Source: Mantis religiosa (lineage: Eukaryota > Arthropoda > Insecta > Mantodea > Mantidae). Taken from it: a stretch of 64,000 bases of DNA. The position numbers and the translations under genes were made by a program. The stretch covers positions 278,936,368-279,000,367 of the forward strand of contig CM060950.1 in assembly GCA_030765055.1 (NCBI GenBank), read 5' to 3'. Below are positions 35,974-48,038 of this stretch, piece by piece. The notes beneath the pieces are model-generated. The model had not been told where the DNA came from. It saw only the letters and a program-made list of their open reading frames with translations, and did not search any database. How positions within the stretch are numbered: the stretch's first letter is position 1; every line of letters starts with the position of its first letter.

Positions 35974-36693
35974 GGCAAGGCGGCACTGAAAATTCCAAAT
36001 TCTATAATAATAAACCTACCATTGTAAACATTTAGCTACATAATTAAAGTATAATTTTAAAATAGCATGAAAATTGTTATGTGGCTACACCAAATAGTTA
36101 ATTAATTATTAATTATTTTTTGTGGAAATATTGTAAAAATTAAAAATTTCCTATGCGTCAAAAAATTTGAGCTTTTAAGTTGAATCTTTGTTTCTGGCTA
36201 GTACAGAGCAATTTTAATAGACCCACATCCTTGTTTTTTTTAGGGAATACTCTTATAGCATTTGTCTAAAATATTTTATTCGTGTTAGCTCTCAAAATTT
36301 TGAAAATATTAACTTATTTTATTAATTAACGCCATATAATTTTCAAAACATGAGCATTAACAAAAAAGGGGAATGTGAAGTTTTTTATTTACATATTATG
36401 GACCTATCCTGGCAGTTTCACCTAGTGAAATGGAAAACTTTGACGCCTGAGGCATTTTGTATACTGAAAAGTGTTAGAAAAAAAGTTTCTCAGAAAATGA
36501 ATTTTAAAGTCATGATTGTGACTTTTAACGATTGTTAAAGGTAGTTTTAAATTTTTGCGTGATGGGCTAAAACGGTGCAAATGATCAAAATAATATGCCA
36601 TTTATTACTACAAACCTGAAGCTACCAAAATTGCCAAAAATGAAAATTCCATGATTTTCAAAAATTTCGGTGAATTTTCAGTGTAGTCTTGCC
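35974..36693. mobile_element. Non-autonomous DNA transposon (MITE), second copy, intact length
   Basis: TTAA precedes it (35,970-35,973) and TTGA, a one-base change, follows (36,694-36,697). The left end GGCAAGGCGGCACTGAAAAT and the inverted right end GGCAAGACTACACTGAAAAT are near-perfect inverted repeats. Length 720 bp. It matches 25,932-27,145 minus the LTR. Confidence 0.8.
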
Positions 36694-39559
36694 TTGAAAG
36701 CTAGAAGTAATTATGCTCAAATAAAATAAAAATAAATAAAACTGTACCTCGACATCAGTTTTAAGTGAAATACAACCATCTCTGCACCTAGCATGGGTTA
36801 AGTGCTAGGTAGAAAAGTAAATATTCCGTTCATTATTGACAATTTGAAAATAAAACCGCTACAAAATTCAGTTCTTTCTCCAGATGTCTAGCAAAAGGTA
36901 CCTATAACACTTCTAAGTCAACAGATCGTTAGCAACTTTTTTATCTTTTCTACTCAAATATTAAAAGCAAATAAGAGAAGGAGGTTCGTGTGTCTGTGTG
37001 TGTGTGTTTGTGTGTGTGTCAAAACGAAATTTCGGTTAAATACCCAACTTGGTACTTAGGCTCAGCATCTTCTGAGGATGCGATACAAAGATATTCATGG
37101 AATCCTAGGTCCAAAACTACACTTCCCCTGGAAAATATTACGAAAGTTTTGATTTACTCAAAAGCTTTGCAACGATTTGAATTAAACTTCCGCATGTTTT
37201 AGATTACGTTCGTGGCAAGTGAAATTATGTCTTGAATTTTCTGGGAGTAGCCTTTCAAGTACTCTTCATTCTGGATGGTGGTTCTTATAACGGGTACACC
37301 AAAGAGATCAACGTAATGTTACTATACGAAATATGTACATCTGGTTGCGAAACTTATGTCAGATATATTTAAATGTCGTTTTCTAATTTCTTGGATAATA
37401 GAAAGAGAACGGAACTTCCAAACCTGCACATTGTAACAAGCTCTTAAAGCATTTAATTATCACTTAATTTTCTCAAATGTTTATGTTCTTTACATAAGTA
37501 GATAAAATAAGCAATTTTAAGGAGACTATAACAAGAGCAAACTGACTGTCAAATGTTAGGCAGTAATGATAGCCTGCGCAGTACAGAGCGAGGGGGCAAC
37601 ATTTTTTGATACTAAATGTACAAGTCACGGCTGTCAAGCTTTTGCATTTGCAGGAGCCATTATCTTTTTACTACCTCAATTCTAAGGTTAAACAATTATT
37701 AATTTTCAATTACCCAATTTGGTTGTGTAAAGCTTTCAGTGTCCTTGCACATGCAGTTAATTGATTTGTAAACAATGTTCCGGAAATTATGCATTTTTTC
37801 CAATCTTTGTGTTTACAAACGCTGGATTGCTTTTTACGGGGATAATGCCCCCACCACCGAGAGTTCCATTACTGATGTTCCTTATCGTTGCCCTCCATGC
37901 CGTTCTATTGAGTGTGGAATGCCGGTTTTTGTCAACAGCTTAGTGGGAATTGTGTGCGGGGTTTCAACCACACATCTGAAAAGAATGTACAGCTACATAC
38001 AAAAATATCTTACCGATCGGCATAGTTACTTTCTGTTCTACTACCATAAAGGTTGATTTACCTGCACTATATTAGTCGTGAAGATATGCACCTTGTTCAC
38101 TTTTATTCGTTATTTCCCGCCCTCCCATTCAGCAAGAATGACGTCATAGTTAACTGGTGAGTCTAGCTTGAAAACAACGTGCCCTGTATGGAGTAGAAGC
38201 GGTAATTTTAGCGTAACAGTGAACATATTATAGCGCTTTGAGTGTGGTTGCGCCTTTAACTAATACAAGCAGCTTCACCTGGATATGAACACAGAGCACA
38301 GCACCTTTATGGTTAAATGCTCCTTTCGTACCGGCATTAAAATTGGTGCGACATATAAATGTAATTTAAACCGCTGCATACAGGAGTTTATACAAAGCTA
38401 TCCGGCAATCAGACACGTCCCTTGGAGCGTAATGTTGTCAAAAGCATCCAGGTACCGTCAAATTGACATAAAATTGACATACACACATCAAACATAACCA
38501 AGATACAGGATCAGTTACTCGGACTCTGGACGCTATAAAGTGACTGGTCTCAATCTAGAAGTAATAAATAACGTTATGACAGAAAGACCTCAAGCATACG
38601 TTCTCGCAAAACAGACAGTGTTTAAGGGGAAGAGAGAAAGGAAATATAAGAAAATTGACACATAGGACAATGTACAAGAGATATTTTCTTGTTTAGGCTT
38701 GGATGAAAGCTTTCTACATATTGTAACACTAGTTTATTTTTCATTCCCTAAACATGTTCTGCTAATTTTATGGTTTATAATGAAGTTACATTGAGGAATC
38801 TGTGGGTAATAGAAAAGAATTGGAATCAAATTGGAATATGTCTATTTTATGTGACAGGTTTATAATATGCATGTACGTCTACTATAACAGAAAATTAGAT
38901 ATTCATTGAGAAATAGATGTCCATTGACTTATCATTTCGCACATTCTTCATGGTACACTTTTATGACTGTATAATTAGCTTTGCAGTACATGGCATTGCA
39001 GTATATAGTTTTTCATAAACAGTTATCGTATCTGCGCACCAGGCGAAATTACGCGCCTTTACATTACGACCCACCTCTGAAGCAGTTTATTTACCTGTCA
39101 GTAGAGGGAGGCCTCAAAGCTGCTATCAGCATATCAAATACGATCGGACTGCGCTAGGGGTATCGTACATAAACCGGCTCCATCAGCAATGCTACTGATG
39201 ACGTCAAATTTTGCGCGGTAAAATTACAGATAAAAATGAACACCGGGTACAGCACTACAATGCTTTGAATTTAAAAAGGCGATATTCCTATGATTGCGAA
39301 CTATTTGTTGGCCGTAGAATTCCAGCCTGCACTTCAAAGGAAAATAAATGGACCTTGATAGCCAGAGCTACTGCCAACGAATTATTTGAATTATATACCA
39401 TGTAAAATTGCACGTATTATAAATACTGTAAATATTTATTTGCAGCGTTGAATTGTTAAACATGTAAACATTAACCTTTTGTGCCTCGGAAACAATATTT
39501 AAAGTAACACTTTGCATGTATGTATTACACAATCTGTACTGTATTTATTCTGTTGTCCC
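36694..39559. other. Unassigned stretch of about 2.9 kb
   Basis: No gene recognised. A short TG-rich tract is at 36,990-37,018. Plus ORFs at 37,775-38,056 (93 codons, Cys-rich around 'YRCPPCRSIECGMP'), 38,285-38,497 and 39,211-39,405 (64 codons, 'DCELFVGRRIPACTS') have near-normal protein composition but no motif I can name. They could be decayed element fragments. Confidence 0.35.
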
Positions 39560-39767
39560 TCTTATTGGAGGACATAAGTATTTGAACGTACCCAATCGAA
39601 GAGAGAGAAAGCTGGTTGGACGTGCCCTACACGCCCCTACCACATAGCAGTTGTGTTATGCTATATCTCGAGACAAAGTTATTCAGCCGGTTGTGAACTC
39701 ACAGGTAATATGGGACGTAAAGGTAAGGAGACAACGGTGGCAGAAAGGAACATCATGATAAATATAT
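39560..39767 (+). mobile_element. Tc1-like transposon, left part (terminal repeat and transposase start)
   Basis: Contains GGACATAAGTATTTGAAC (39,570-39,587), matched in inverted orientation by the sequence at 57,757-57,774. At 39,710 an ATG opens 'MGRKGKETTVAERNIMINI', the usual N-terminus of Tc1-family transposases before the first helix-turn-helix. The frame is cut at about 39,767 by the LTR. The rest of the transposase resumes 16.7 kb away at 56,452, so one Tc1 copy was split by later insertions. Confidence 0.8.
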
Positions 39768-39983
39768 TGACCCAATTATTGGAAAGCCTGACCAACTGAC
39801 AGCTGAGTGGGTGACAGGAGGTATTCTGACCACGCCTATCCATTTATCTTGTGGCGCTAACCGAGGGCATGGTTGGAAAAGCATCACTAGCCGCCTCTTT
39901 CCCCTCCCAATGACGTCTGGAACCATCGGGATGATGTTCCGAGCCGCAAAACTTCCAGAAACAGCGATCTGCGTATATAAGTG
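39768..39983 (+). repeat. gypsy-family LTR, left part (split by the palindromic element)
   Basis: Matches the inverse of the solo LTR at 26,535-27,031: 'ctatccatttatcttgtggc', 'gcatcactagccgcctcttt', 'cttccagaaacagcgatct'. It is in coding orientation and ends with the TATA box GTATATAAG (39,974-39,982), immediately before the palindrome. Its 3' part continues at 56,174. The outer boundary is estimated from where Tc1 coding stops. Confidence 0.75.
39978..39983. repeat. Target-site duplication TAAGTG (left)
   Basis: TAAGTG occurs immediately outside both ends of the palindromic element (here and 56,174-56,179). A 6-bp duplication is the length typical of Polinton/Maverick integration. Confidence 0.7.
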
Positions 39984-40129
39984 AGTAGGTTAAAATGGTA
40001 GGTTCCAGCGCAGACCCAAATGAGCAAGATGGCGGCCATGCGCAATCGGTATGTTTAGTGGATTTAGACAGTGTTTAGGTAGGCAGTCAATCCTCTTAAT
40101 TTGCTGTACTTTATAATGCTGTGTCCTGA

Positions 40130-41010
40130 GGTATGATCAGAGCTTGTCTTGAGCTATGATATGAGGCTCTAGGGTTAAGGGCTGCAGGGTTTCTTAGGTA
40201 AAGTCTGTTGGTAAGGGATGTTAATATCTGAAGGATTTAATGGTTAGGTCCTGAGGTATGATCTGGGACTCTATGGTTAAGAGTTGCAGGGTTTCTTAGG
40301 TAAAGACTGTTGGTCTGGGAGGTTAATAGCTATAGGACTTAGAGGTTAGGTCTCGAGGTATGATCTGGGCCTCTAGGGTTAAGGGTTGCAGGTTTCAACA
40401 GGTAGGGCTGCAGGATTTAATGGTAAGCTCTTGAGGTATGATCTAAGGCTCTAGGGTTAATAGTTTCACAGGTGAAGTCTGTTGGTCTGGATGGTTGAGA
40501 GCTGTAGGATTTAGGGGCTTGGTCTCTATGTAATATCTGGGAGGGGGGGTCTAGTGCTAAGAGCTGCAGGTTTTTCACAGGTAAGGGTTGCTGGTCTGGG
40601 AGGCTAATAACTATAGCATTTGGAGGGTAGGTCCTGAAGTATGATCTGGGGGCTCTAGGGTTAAGAGTTTTCACAGGCGAAGTCTGTTGGTCAGGATGGT
40701 TGAGAGCTGTAAGATCTAGAGGTTAGGTATCTATGTATGATCAGGGGCGTTCTAGTGTTAAGAGCTTCAGGTTTTCGCAGGTAAAGGTTGCTGGTCTGGG
40801 AGGTTAATAGCTGTAGGATTTGGAGGGTAGATCCTGAGGTATGATCTGGAGCTCTAGGGTTAAGAGTTGTAGGGTTCATAGCTAAATGTTGTTGGTCTAG
40901 AGGATAAAGGCCGTAGGGTCTTTTAACTACGTTTTATGGGCTGAGGTATGATCTTATCATTTTAAAGTTCAGTTTGCTAGTCCAGCGATTAAAGGCGGTT
41001 AATCTCGAGG
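40130..41010. repeat. Subterminal minisatellite, left arm, block 1
   Basis: About nine units of 80-124 bp. Each unit starts near 'gaggtatgatctgggg', followed by 'ctctagggttaagagttgca', 'caggtaaaggttgctggtct', 'gggaggttaatagctgtagg' and 'atttggaggttaggtcctga'. Within each unit the TAGGTT/TTAGGT theme recurs, resembling the insect telomere motif TTAGG without forming perfect arrays. The mirror copy is at 55,135-56,030. Confidence 0.9.
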
Positions 41011-41238
41011 CAAGTCCTACATTTATGCTTTACTATGTCATCCTATTATAAACTAACCTAACCTAATATACTCATTCAGTTCTACCTTCTTTCATCATTC
41101 TTTATTGTAACCTAGCTGTGTTTGGCTAGTGGCTTCCTTTGTTGCACCTGTTAACCTAATTGTTCTCTTTCCTTAACTTCCTCTATTCTACCACTTTAAC
41201 CTAACCTAATATATCCCATGGTTTTAACTTCTTGATCA

Positions 41239-41571
41239 TTGTTCAAGCTAGTTGATTCTGGTATTGACATTCGTTCTCTTTTCTTAAGCTGCCCTGTTTT
41301 TACCTCCTTAACCTATCCTAAGCATGTTTCTTTTCTCATGCTAACTACTTGTATGTATGATGCAAATTTTTTAGACATATCGGTGTTAGAGCTATCTTTG
41401 TCACTGCAAGAGGTATATATGCTGATTACAGATCTTTATACAGTAAATTTAACCCTTTGTGTATCTGCTTCTCTTTTCCTAAAAATTGAGATTCTTTTGT
41501 TGCTAGGGCTTCTTGTCTTTCGTACCTTCTCTATGCTTTCAGGTACTCTATTCTACCTTGTTATGTTATGA
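41239..41571 (+). other. Hydrophobic open frame in the left arm (doubtful)
   Basis: 110 codons starting 'MFKLVDSGIDIRSLFLSCPV', rich in L, F, S and V. The right arm has the same first 84 residues (minus strand, 54,649-54,915), then a one-base deletion changes the end. The AT-rich, hydrophobic composition could come from sequence bias. No family recognised. Nearby are CCTAACCTAA motifs (41,055 and 41,204). Confidence 0.15.
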
Positions 41572-41659
41572 GCTATTATGCTTATATCTTAGGCTTTTTG
41601 ATTAAGCCTTTTGATCTGAAAGACTATGTATTTTGGCTATGTTCCTCATCTCTTATGGT

Positions 41660-42010
41660 CACATGGTTAGGTCTTGAGGCATGATCTTAGGGCCTGGGGT
41701 TTAAAGGATATAAGTCTCATAGCTTAAGCTCGTAGGTCTAAAGGTTAAAGACTGTAGGTTTAGTGGTTAGGTCGTATGGATTCAAGGTTAGATCTCTCGG
41801 TCTAGAGTTTAAGGCTGTAGGATCTGAAGGTTACGTATGGAGGTATGATCTGAGGGCTCTAGGGTTAAGAGTTTTAAGCTTCATAGCTAAAGGTTGCTGG
41901 TCAGGTGGTTAAAAGCTGTAGGATCTGGAGGTTAGGTATTGAGGTATGATCTCGGAGCTCTAGGATTAAAAGCTATAGGCTTCATAGCTCAAAGTTTGCC
42001 AGCTAGAGAT
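41660..42010. repeat. Subterminal minisatellite, left arm, block 2
   Basis: Three to four more diverged units of the same repeat as 40,130-41,010 ('gaggtatgatctgagggctc', 'tagggttaagagtttta', 'aaggttgctggtcaggtggt', 'taaaagctgtaggatctgga'). It is separated from block 1 by 650 bp of different sequence. Mirror copy at 54,135-54,490. Confidence 0.85.
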
Positions 42011-42541
42011 ATGTTCTTTACTGTTAGAGGTATATTTGCAATGGTCTAGGCGTACAGTTTTCTTACATTTTTTCATGCAGATTGATGTCTTCGTACTCTT
42101 GTGTCTCTTTCAAGCTTTTACCCCCTATGCATCGTCTTGTAATAAGTCGTTACGCTAAACCAATGTTCTAATGCTATTTCCAAGCTTTTTCAGATGTTAT
42201 GAGGTTTATGCGCGTTTCAGGGATATTTTAGACCAAGTTACGTTACTTAAATCATTTTATAACTAATTAAGAAGGTTTTTCAAGGATATTTCAGATTACG
42301 AGATAGTAGTTACTTTTTAAATTTACCTATTTTAACATTAACTAAAGTGTGTTCAGTTAGCTTATATGGTGAGGTAGACGTCCCTCGTCTTTTTCTCTGG
42401 ACTTGGGACCAGCGTTTTCTGAACGGTAGACTTAACGCCCTCCTCTGCTCTTATTATTCAGCTGTTTTCATGCTTAGATGTTTTAATGCTACGTTCTAGT
42501 GTTTATTTCTCGGAATGAAAATTATTTTATTTTTTTGTTCT

Positions 42542-45500
42542 CTAGAGTTCCTTCTTTCTTTCGCCGTTCAAAAGACGGTAATGTCCATGGGCATATGTGG
42601 ATACTCCATCATCTGCAATTACTCTCTTGTCATCATGTGGAGATAGGGATATTTTGTTCACTTCCACTGACGTAGCATTATGTTGACGGGACATAATTAG
42701 ATTCATTGGCGTTCTTATGATTTCTCTGCTTTTAAGACAGTCCACATAGCTCTCAAAGGTTATGTACTGTTTAACGGTACTATGTTTTATGCCTTTTATC
42801 TTCTTGATTATGCCTCCATCGATATCGACTGCATACATCTTCGGTCTCAGTCCAACAAAACGACGAATGATTTTTCCATTGGCTTCATCTTTAAATTTTC
42901 CCAACACTTTCTTGTTTTTTGTAGAATGGCATATATGGTCGCTAGGATAATCAGCAGTATCCAGATGTTCCAGAAAACGTAACTTATCCTGGTATATGTC
43001 TCCGGTAGTCACAAGATGGATGAAAGAGTCAGTATCCATGTACATGAGCTTCAGATTTTCATGCCCGTAATACGGCATTAGCACATCATAATGATACCAA
43101 TACATCAAGGTCTTCGAGATATCCAGCACACACATCCCAATGTATATAGGCTTGTTGAAGACTATCTCTCGTGACGCTATGTGTACTGCAACCAGATTAG
43201 GTCCATATATAGTTCTATCAATAAACGTAGGCTTAGCAACCAGTTTTTCCAATGTCTTCCAATCGGTGACAAGTCGTATATTCAGTCGGTTTCTAATGTT
43301 TTCCATAGTTTTGCCAAACATGGCATTGTTGAAAAGCTTGTAAAGATCCTTCTCGAAATCATTTCTCGATCCTTGTCGTAGCCGGTCGTAGCCACATAAG
43401 GCTTTAACCAGCATGACTGTTGAAATTGTAGCACCCGATGGATTTTTAGTCAGTTGTAACCCATGACTAAGGGCTTGCTTCAAGGTCATGTAATGCACCA
43501 CATACCTAGTTCATGATCCAAGGTGAGGAATTAGTTTCCTTGTAGAAGAACCCGGGGGCTTGATACACGCAGGTAGGAACGGTTAATCATTGTGCAGGTC
43601 ATGGAGTTCTGTAGGATATTGAAGGTCCACTTCTAAGATGTTTCCGAGAGGGTCATCTTCTCGTAGTATATCTAGGTTGATATCTTCAGGAGAAACCCAC
43701 TTAAAACCCCCGTAAGCAAGGGCCTTCCCCATAGCCCACGCATATTGATTATTTGCGTCCTCGTACGTAATATATTGAGAGGGTTTACTTGAGTCATACT
43801 CCTTCATGTAGTGATTGTTCGCTTCTGCATACCGATGAGAAACTTGGCATAATCCTCCTCTTATACCTGCTTCAACCATGAGTAGCTGGTCATAATCCTG
43901 TAGTAATTCCAGTTCAATTCCTGTGTACAACATCATTGCATCCCACGTAAGTCCGGGTGATGTATAATAATGTGCGGGATCAACCTTATGGGTTTTCAGG
44001 GTCTGCTGTCTGAATGTTTCAAACACATCTGCTAGTAGAAGGACATCCGAAGTTAAGTAGAGGTCACTGTAGTCGCCTAGTGTTCTGATGTTGAAGTGAC
44101 TCCATACGGTTTTTGCATGCTGATACTCTGCATCACTAATTTCTTCTCTGTTTAACTTACTGTAGAATGCTTCTCTCGGAGGAAGTTCTGTCTCACTCAA
44201 AACATCCCATGATGTAACGTAATCATAGGGAAACACACCTTTACGCATCATCAATTCGATCTTCTCTGCTCCAAAGTACTTCTGGGTTTCAGGATATGAT
44301 GTTAGATTTTTTGTTAGTTTATCCAAGCTGGTACTAAGGAAGCGATAGGTATCCACAAAACGAAGTTTAATGTCACCAACATACTTGGAAAATGATATAT
44401 AACTTTCCTCAGAGCTAGGAAAACTTCTACTCTATCGCTAGTACAGCCTAACTCCTTAACAATGAAATGGGAGTCATATCCACTCAGGTTATGTATGAAG
44501 ACAGGAATATAATTAGGCGTTTTACACGCTAGATTACACTGATTATGTAGACTTCCTCGATATTCACCACTTATATGATCATGATCTCGTACTTTCCAGT
44601 TATCGTCGGTAAATTCTTTACCACATAAGTAGCATTCTGTAGAAGTTTCGAATGATTTTTGTTGCTTATCTTTCAGAGTTAATGGAGCACCAGTTTTGTA
44701 TACAGCATTAATTTTCTTTGCCAGAGAACTTACATACTCCATAAACTTCAGTGCAGCATCATAACAACGATATACATAGGGTTCAGTAGGAAGATCAGTC
44801 TGTAAAACCTTCAATTGTAGCTGAGGATTTGACATAAACACAGAAACTCATAGGAATATGCTTCTGATATGGAACTGTATAAGACGTTTCGGCATTAGAA
44901 GAACACCCGTGGTAAGGGGTAAGAATGCTTTCAATGTCAGTGTATATGACATAAGGTAATTTCAACATCCTTTCATGATTCTTGAATCTAACAATAGATT
45001 TCTCCTTAGTTGGCATAACAATCTTAGCAACTCCGTGTTGGCTGCATAATTTTCTATGTTCATTTAACCTCTCAACTCCTCCATTTCGATAATCAAAGTG
45101 CGTAAAACAGCGCTTGCAGATGTAGAGTTTTCCCTCACATTTGGTTTTTTGTTGATGAATAAGTCTCTCGAAATTCTTTATATAAACGTAATGATGACGT
45201 CCAGCTGAATTGCTTAATAGAAGCAGGTCGCGATGCTCAGTCAGTTCTTCATTGACAACTTTCATAGGAAACACTTGATTCTTTTCATCCAAACCGAAAA
45301 CATTTATAGAGATGTTATTTTTTCGTTCAAATTTTGGGATGTCACTCAAACTCATAGGAAAATAAGACGCAGCTAAAGTCATATCTTTCTTGAAGATTCT
45401 TATACTTGCTAACACGTTGAGGATCCTTGTGAATGAACTTGGCAAGTACGGCGTACATAAAACATTTCTCATCATCATAGTTGTGCGGATTTATACAGGC

Positions 45501-46190
45501 TCCTTTAGCTCCAACAATAGCCAGTAGAGGGATGTAACTGCTCCCTTTTAGACCATTATTCTTGTTGATTCTAACACGCACACCATCAACAGCTAATAAA
45601 GCCCAGCTGCTTCCTTTAAATTGACTTTCCTCCATTTCAGTACAAAGTTTCTTGAATTTACTTTCCAATATGGCGTCCAAGTCACTTTCTAAAAATATTG
45701 CTTGATTTGGTGTTTTAAAGGCTTTATCAGTAGTGTCACCAACGGCATTCACAAACCGACATTCAGCCATGAGGTTAATTTTCACACTTTTATGCATCCT
45801 CAATTGCTTCTGAACGGCTTGAATTATCCGCTGTTTTGATTCCTGGAGATATGTATTCAGGTCTTGGCATGTAGAGCACTGGATGAAATATGATTTCAGT
45901 CGATCCTGGAAAGCTGTTTCATATTCTACGACATCGTCTTCATCAGGAACCATTAACAGCAATTTATGTTTGGTAGGCTCGATCTTGAGTTTCTTAGCAG
46001 TAGTTATTCTCTCGCATCGTTCTTGATGAGTATCTCTGCGATTCTCAGTATCATAAACATTACCACAATGTTTACATTCGTAAAACCGGCCACATACCAG
46101 CTCATGTCTCTTTTTATTGCAGCTTTTCAGGAAACTCTTTGCACATATGCTACACCTATTTTCAGGTATAGTGTCTAACAGAGCTTCCAT
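42542..46190 (-). pseudogene. Family B DNA polymerase (protein-primed type), left-arm copy, frame-broken
   Basis: Replicative DNA polymerase of selfish linear DNAs, with 3'-5' exonuclease and polymerase domains. Likely start is MEALLDTIPENRC at 46,190. In order: Cys/His fingers ('CSICAKSF', 'CKHCGNVY', later 'CKRCFTHF'); Exo I 'YTDIESI'; an endonuclease-VII-like insert ('CYLCGKEF', 'RDHDHISGEYRGSLHNQCN'); Exo II 'NLSGYDSH'; Exo III 'YLTSDVLLLADVF'; motif A 'YEDANNQYAWAM'; motif B 'KLFNNAMFGKTMEN'; motif C 'YMDTDSF'; C-terminal 'YAVDIDGGIIKKIKGIK'. About 1,200 codons in all. Left-only damage: shifts near 45,357 and 44,410, stops near 43,583 and 43,513, and a small deletion near 43,385. Two shifts are shared with the right arm. 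Confidence 0.9.
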
Positions 46191-46438
46191 CGCTATAGTT
46201 TTTGTTGTGTGCAGGCTAATTCTCGGGGAATATGTTGCCAAGTAAGTGTCTTGATACACTTTTCACTTCTCTTCTTCACCCTGATAAGTTATCAGCGCTA
46301 CTGATGAGGAATTTCACTGTAGAAGCTGATCCGCTATGCTATAAACACACTAGCGTAATTACAATCTAAGATCGATCAAGCTCTCTTTATACACTTAGCA
46401 CAGACCTAATAGAAAACTTCATCATCCCCTCCATCAAC

Positions 46439-46630
46439 GGGATTCAAAGGTGGCACTCCTATTGGAGAAAACCTAAAGGAAAACCTTCATCACACCACCA
46501 CCACCACCACCACCACCTTTGTAGTTCGAAGGTGGCGCTCCTATCGGAGAAAACCTAAAAGAAAACTATTATCTTGCTACCACAGGGGTTCGAAGATGGT
46601 TCTACTATTGGAGAAAACCTAAAAGAAAAC
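46439..46630 (+). repeat. Hairpin iterons upstream of PolB, left arm
   Basis: Three copies of a ~45-bp unit (46,439-46,483; 46,522-46,566; 46,586-46,630): 'gttcgaaggtggcgctccta' then 'tcggagaaaacctaaaagaa'. Each has the inverted repeat CTCC-TATC/TATT-GGAG (degenerate in the third). They lie about 250-440 bp upstream of the PolB start. They could be promoter elements or replication-protein binding sites; nothing in the sequence decides. A (CCA)n tract at 46,494-46,517 sits between copies 1 and 2. Confidence 0.8.
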
Positions 46631-47264
46631 TCTATTAATTTTCCAGTTTTGGATTATTCTTTAACTACTATACAATTCACATGAGAGAAAAAATTAGACA
46701 AATTAAAATTGAAAAAGGAAATAAATAGTTAGATTTGAAGATAAAATTTAGACAATTCAAACGAGTATAAACACGACTAAGCTCCGCCGTTTAGTTTTAA
46801 AGTTACATTAGGAGCTCCCATTGCCACCCGTAGACACCTCTCCGTCATCTTCAACCACGTGTTCTTGATTCTTTTCACACATATCTTAACATAACAGTTC
46901 TATTTTTCTCAAGTTCATCTATTACACCGTTTAACTGATCCACGGGACACCCTTAGAATCCTTCACTTCATCCTCAAACACCTTCTTGAACCCTTTTGAT
47001 ATATTTTAACCTATTTATGTTTGTTGCTACGGGCATCCGTTCTCTTTTCTTAAGTTAAATTATTACGGCCATCTTGTTATGTCTGAGTCTCATGCTTATA
47101 TATTAAACTTTGTGATTAAGTATTTTGATTTGAAAGTCTATGTAAATCGGTTAAGGTAAACATCTCTTCTCAACATGAGACAAGTCAAGATGTATGATCT
47201 TATGGGGTGAGCTTGTCAACACGCCTAAAAGCATTTATATTCAAAGGTATATAAATTATCCCAC

Positions 47265-47740
47265 CGAGATTTGAGCCCTGATCCTAAGGCGTAAATTACC
47301 ATTTCAACAACAATTCAGACCTAAAGTATATATGTATACGCTATTTCATTGCGCTAACGTTATTAGTTCAAGATTTATTTAAGATTCAAGTTATTGCGAC
47401 AGAAGCGGTTATCGAACCACGGGTCTGTAGGATACGGAATCATAAATCATTCACAGCATATGTTTAATGAAAAAACCTGCGCTTTCCCCTGCTGTTCTAT
47501 GTGCAATAGATCAGAAATAGAACACAATTACATAATTCAATGGACGATGGGAACTGAACCAGGGACCCTTGAGCTACACGTTGTCAGCATATGATTAACT
47601 ATGAGAAGCATAACCATATAAGGGTTATTTCACTTCTCTAGACCCACTGGTTACAGAGATATTTAAATTAAACAATTCAGGACTCGAACTAAGGACTACA
47701 GGTATACAGCATAAACCCTGTGGACCCCGCTAACCATATG
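47265..47740 (-). repeat. Four tRNA-like B-box modules, left arm
   Basis: Mirror of 48,405-48,880. Minus-strand B boxes lie at about 47,277 (GGCTCAAATCTCG, one change), 47,418 (GGTTCGATAACC), 47,560 (GGTTCAGTTCC) and 47,690 (AGTTCGAGTCC), spaced 130-142 bp. No complete cloverleaf can be drawn with confidence. Confidence 0.5.
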
Positions 47741-48038
47741 TAAGTAATAAAGTTTATCCGAACTCTCTATCATAATTAGTTTCGGAGTTATTCCAATATA
47801 AGCAGTACTCTTTTGTGCAGAGTTTGATTAGGGATCATTGATAAAACTACAAGTCACAGACAGTCAGTAAGGGCATGGACACCCCTTACCAGGCGGTTAA
47901 AGGTACCATCACTTGTCTTTCCACCCCTTGTCGGCATCCCATTGTTTACGCACCCTCTTTATTTATCACATGCAGGTGTGCCGGCGTCTTGTGACATGGG
48001 TTTGACAGGTCATAAATCAAGTAGTAGTGTAGAAAAGG

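Larger units (their letters stand above)
39984..48038 (+). repeat. Left arm of the palindrome
   Basis: About 8.06 kb, inverted relative to 48,107-56,173. The outermost 60 bases contain GTAGGTT twice (12 bases apart) and CAAGATGGCGGCCATG, identical in both arms. Non-coding stretches 41,010-41,660, 42,010-42,541 and 46,640-47,260 show no gene shared intact by both arms. Confidence 0.95.

Noticed and set aside
40130..41010. CRISPR array
   Set aside because: Units are whole-length diverged tandem repeats without constant repeats separated by unique spacers, in clearly eukaryotic DNA.
42762..43381. Plus-strand ORFs in the left arm (42,762-42,982 and 43,140-43,381)
   Set aside because: They are antisense shadows of PolB. 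Mirror shadows appear at 52,762-53,003 for the same reason.
47394..47594. 66-codon ORF present in both arms ('MRQKRLSNHGSVGYGIINHS')
   Set aside because: It overlaps the tRNA-like modules and is conserved only because the arms are near-identical. Composition and position do not suggest a gene, though a small peptide cannot be excluded.
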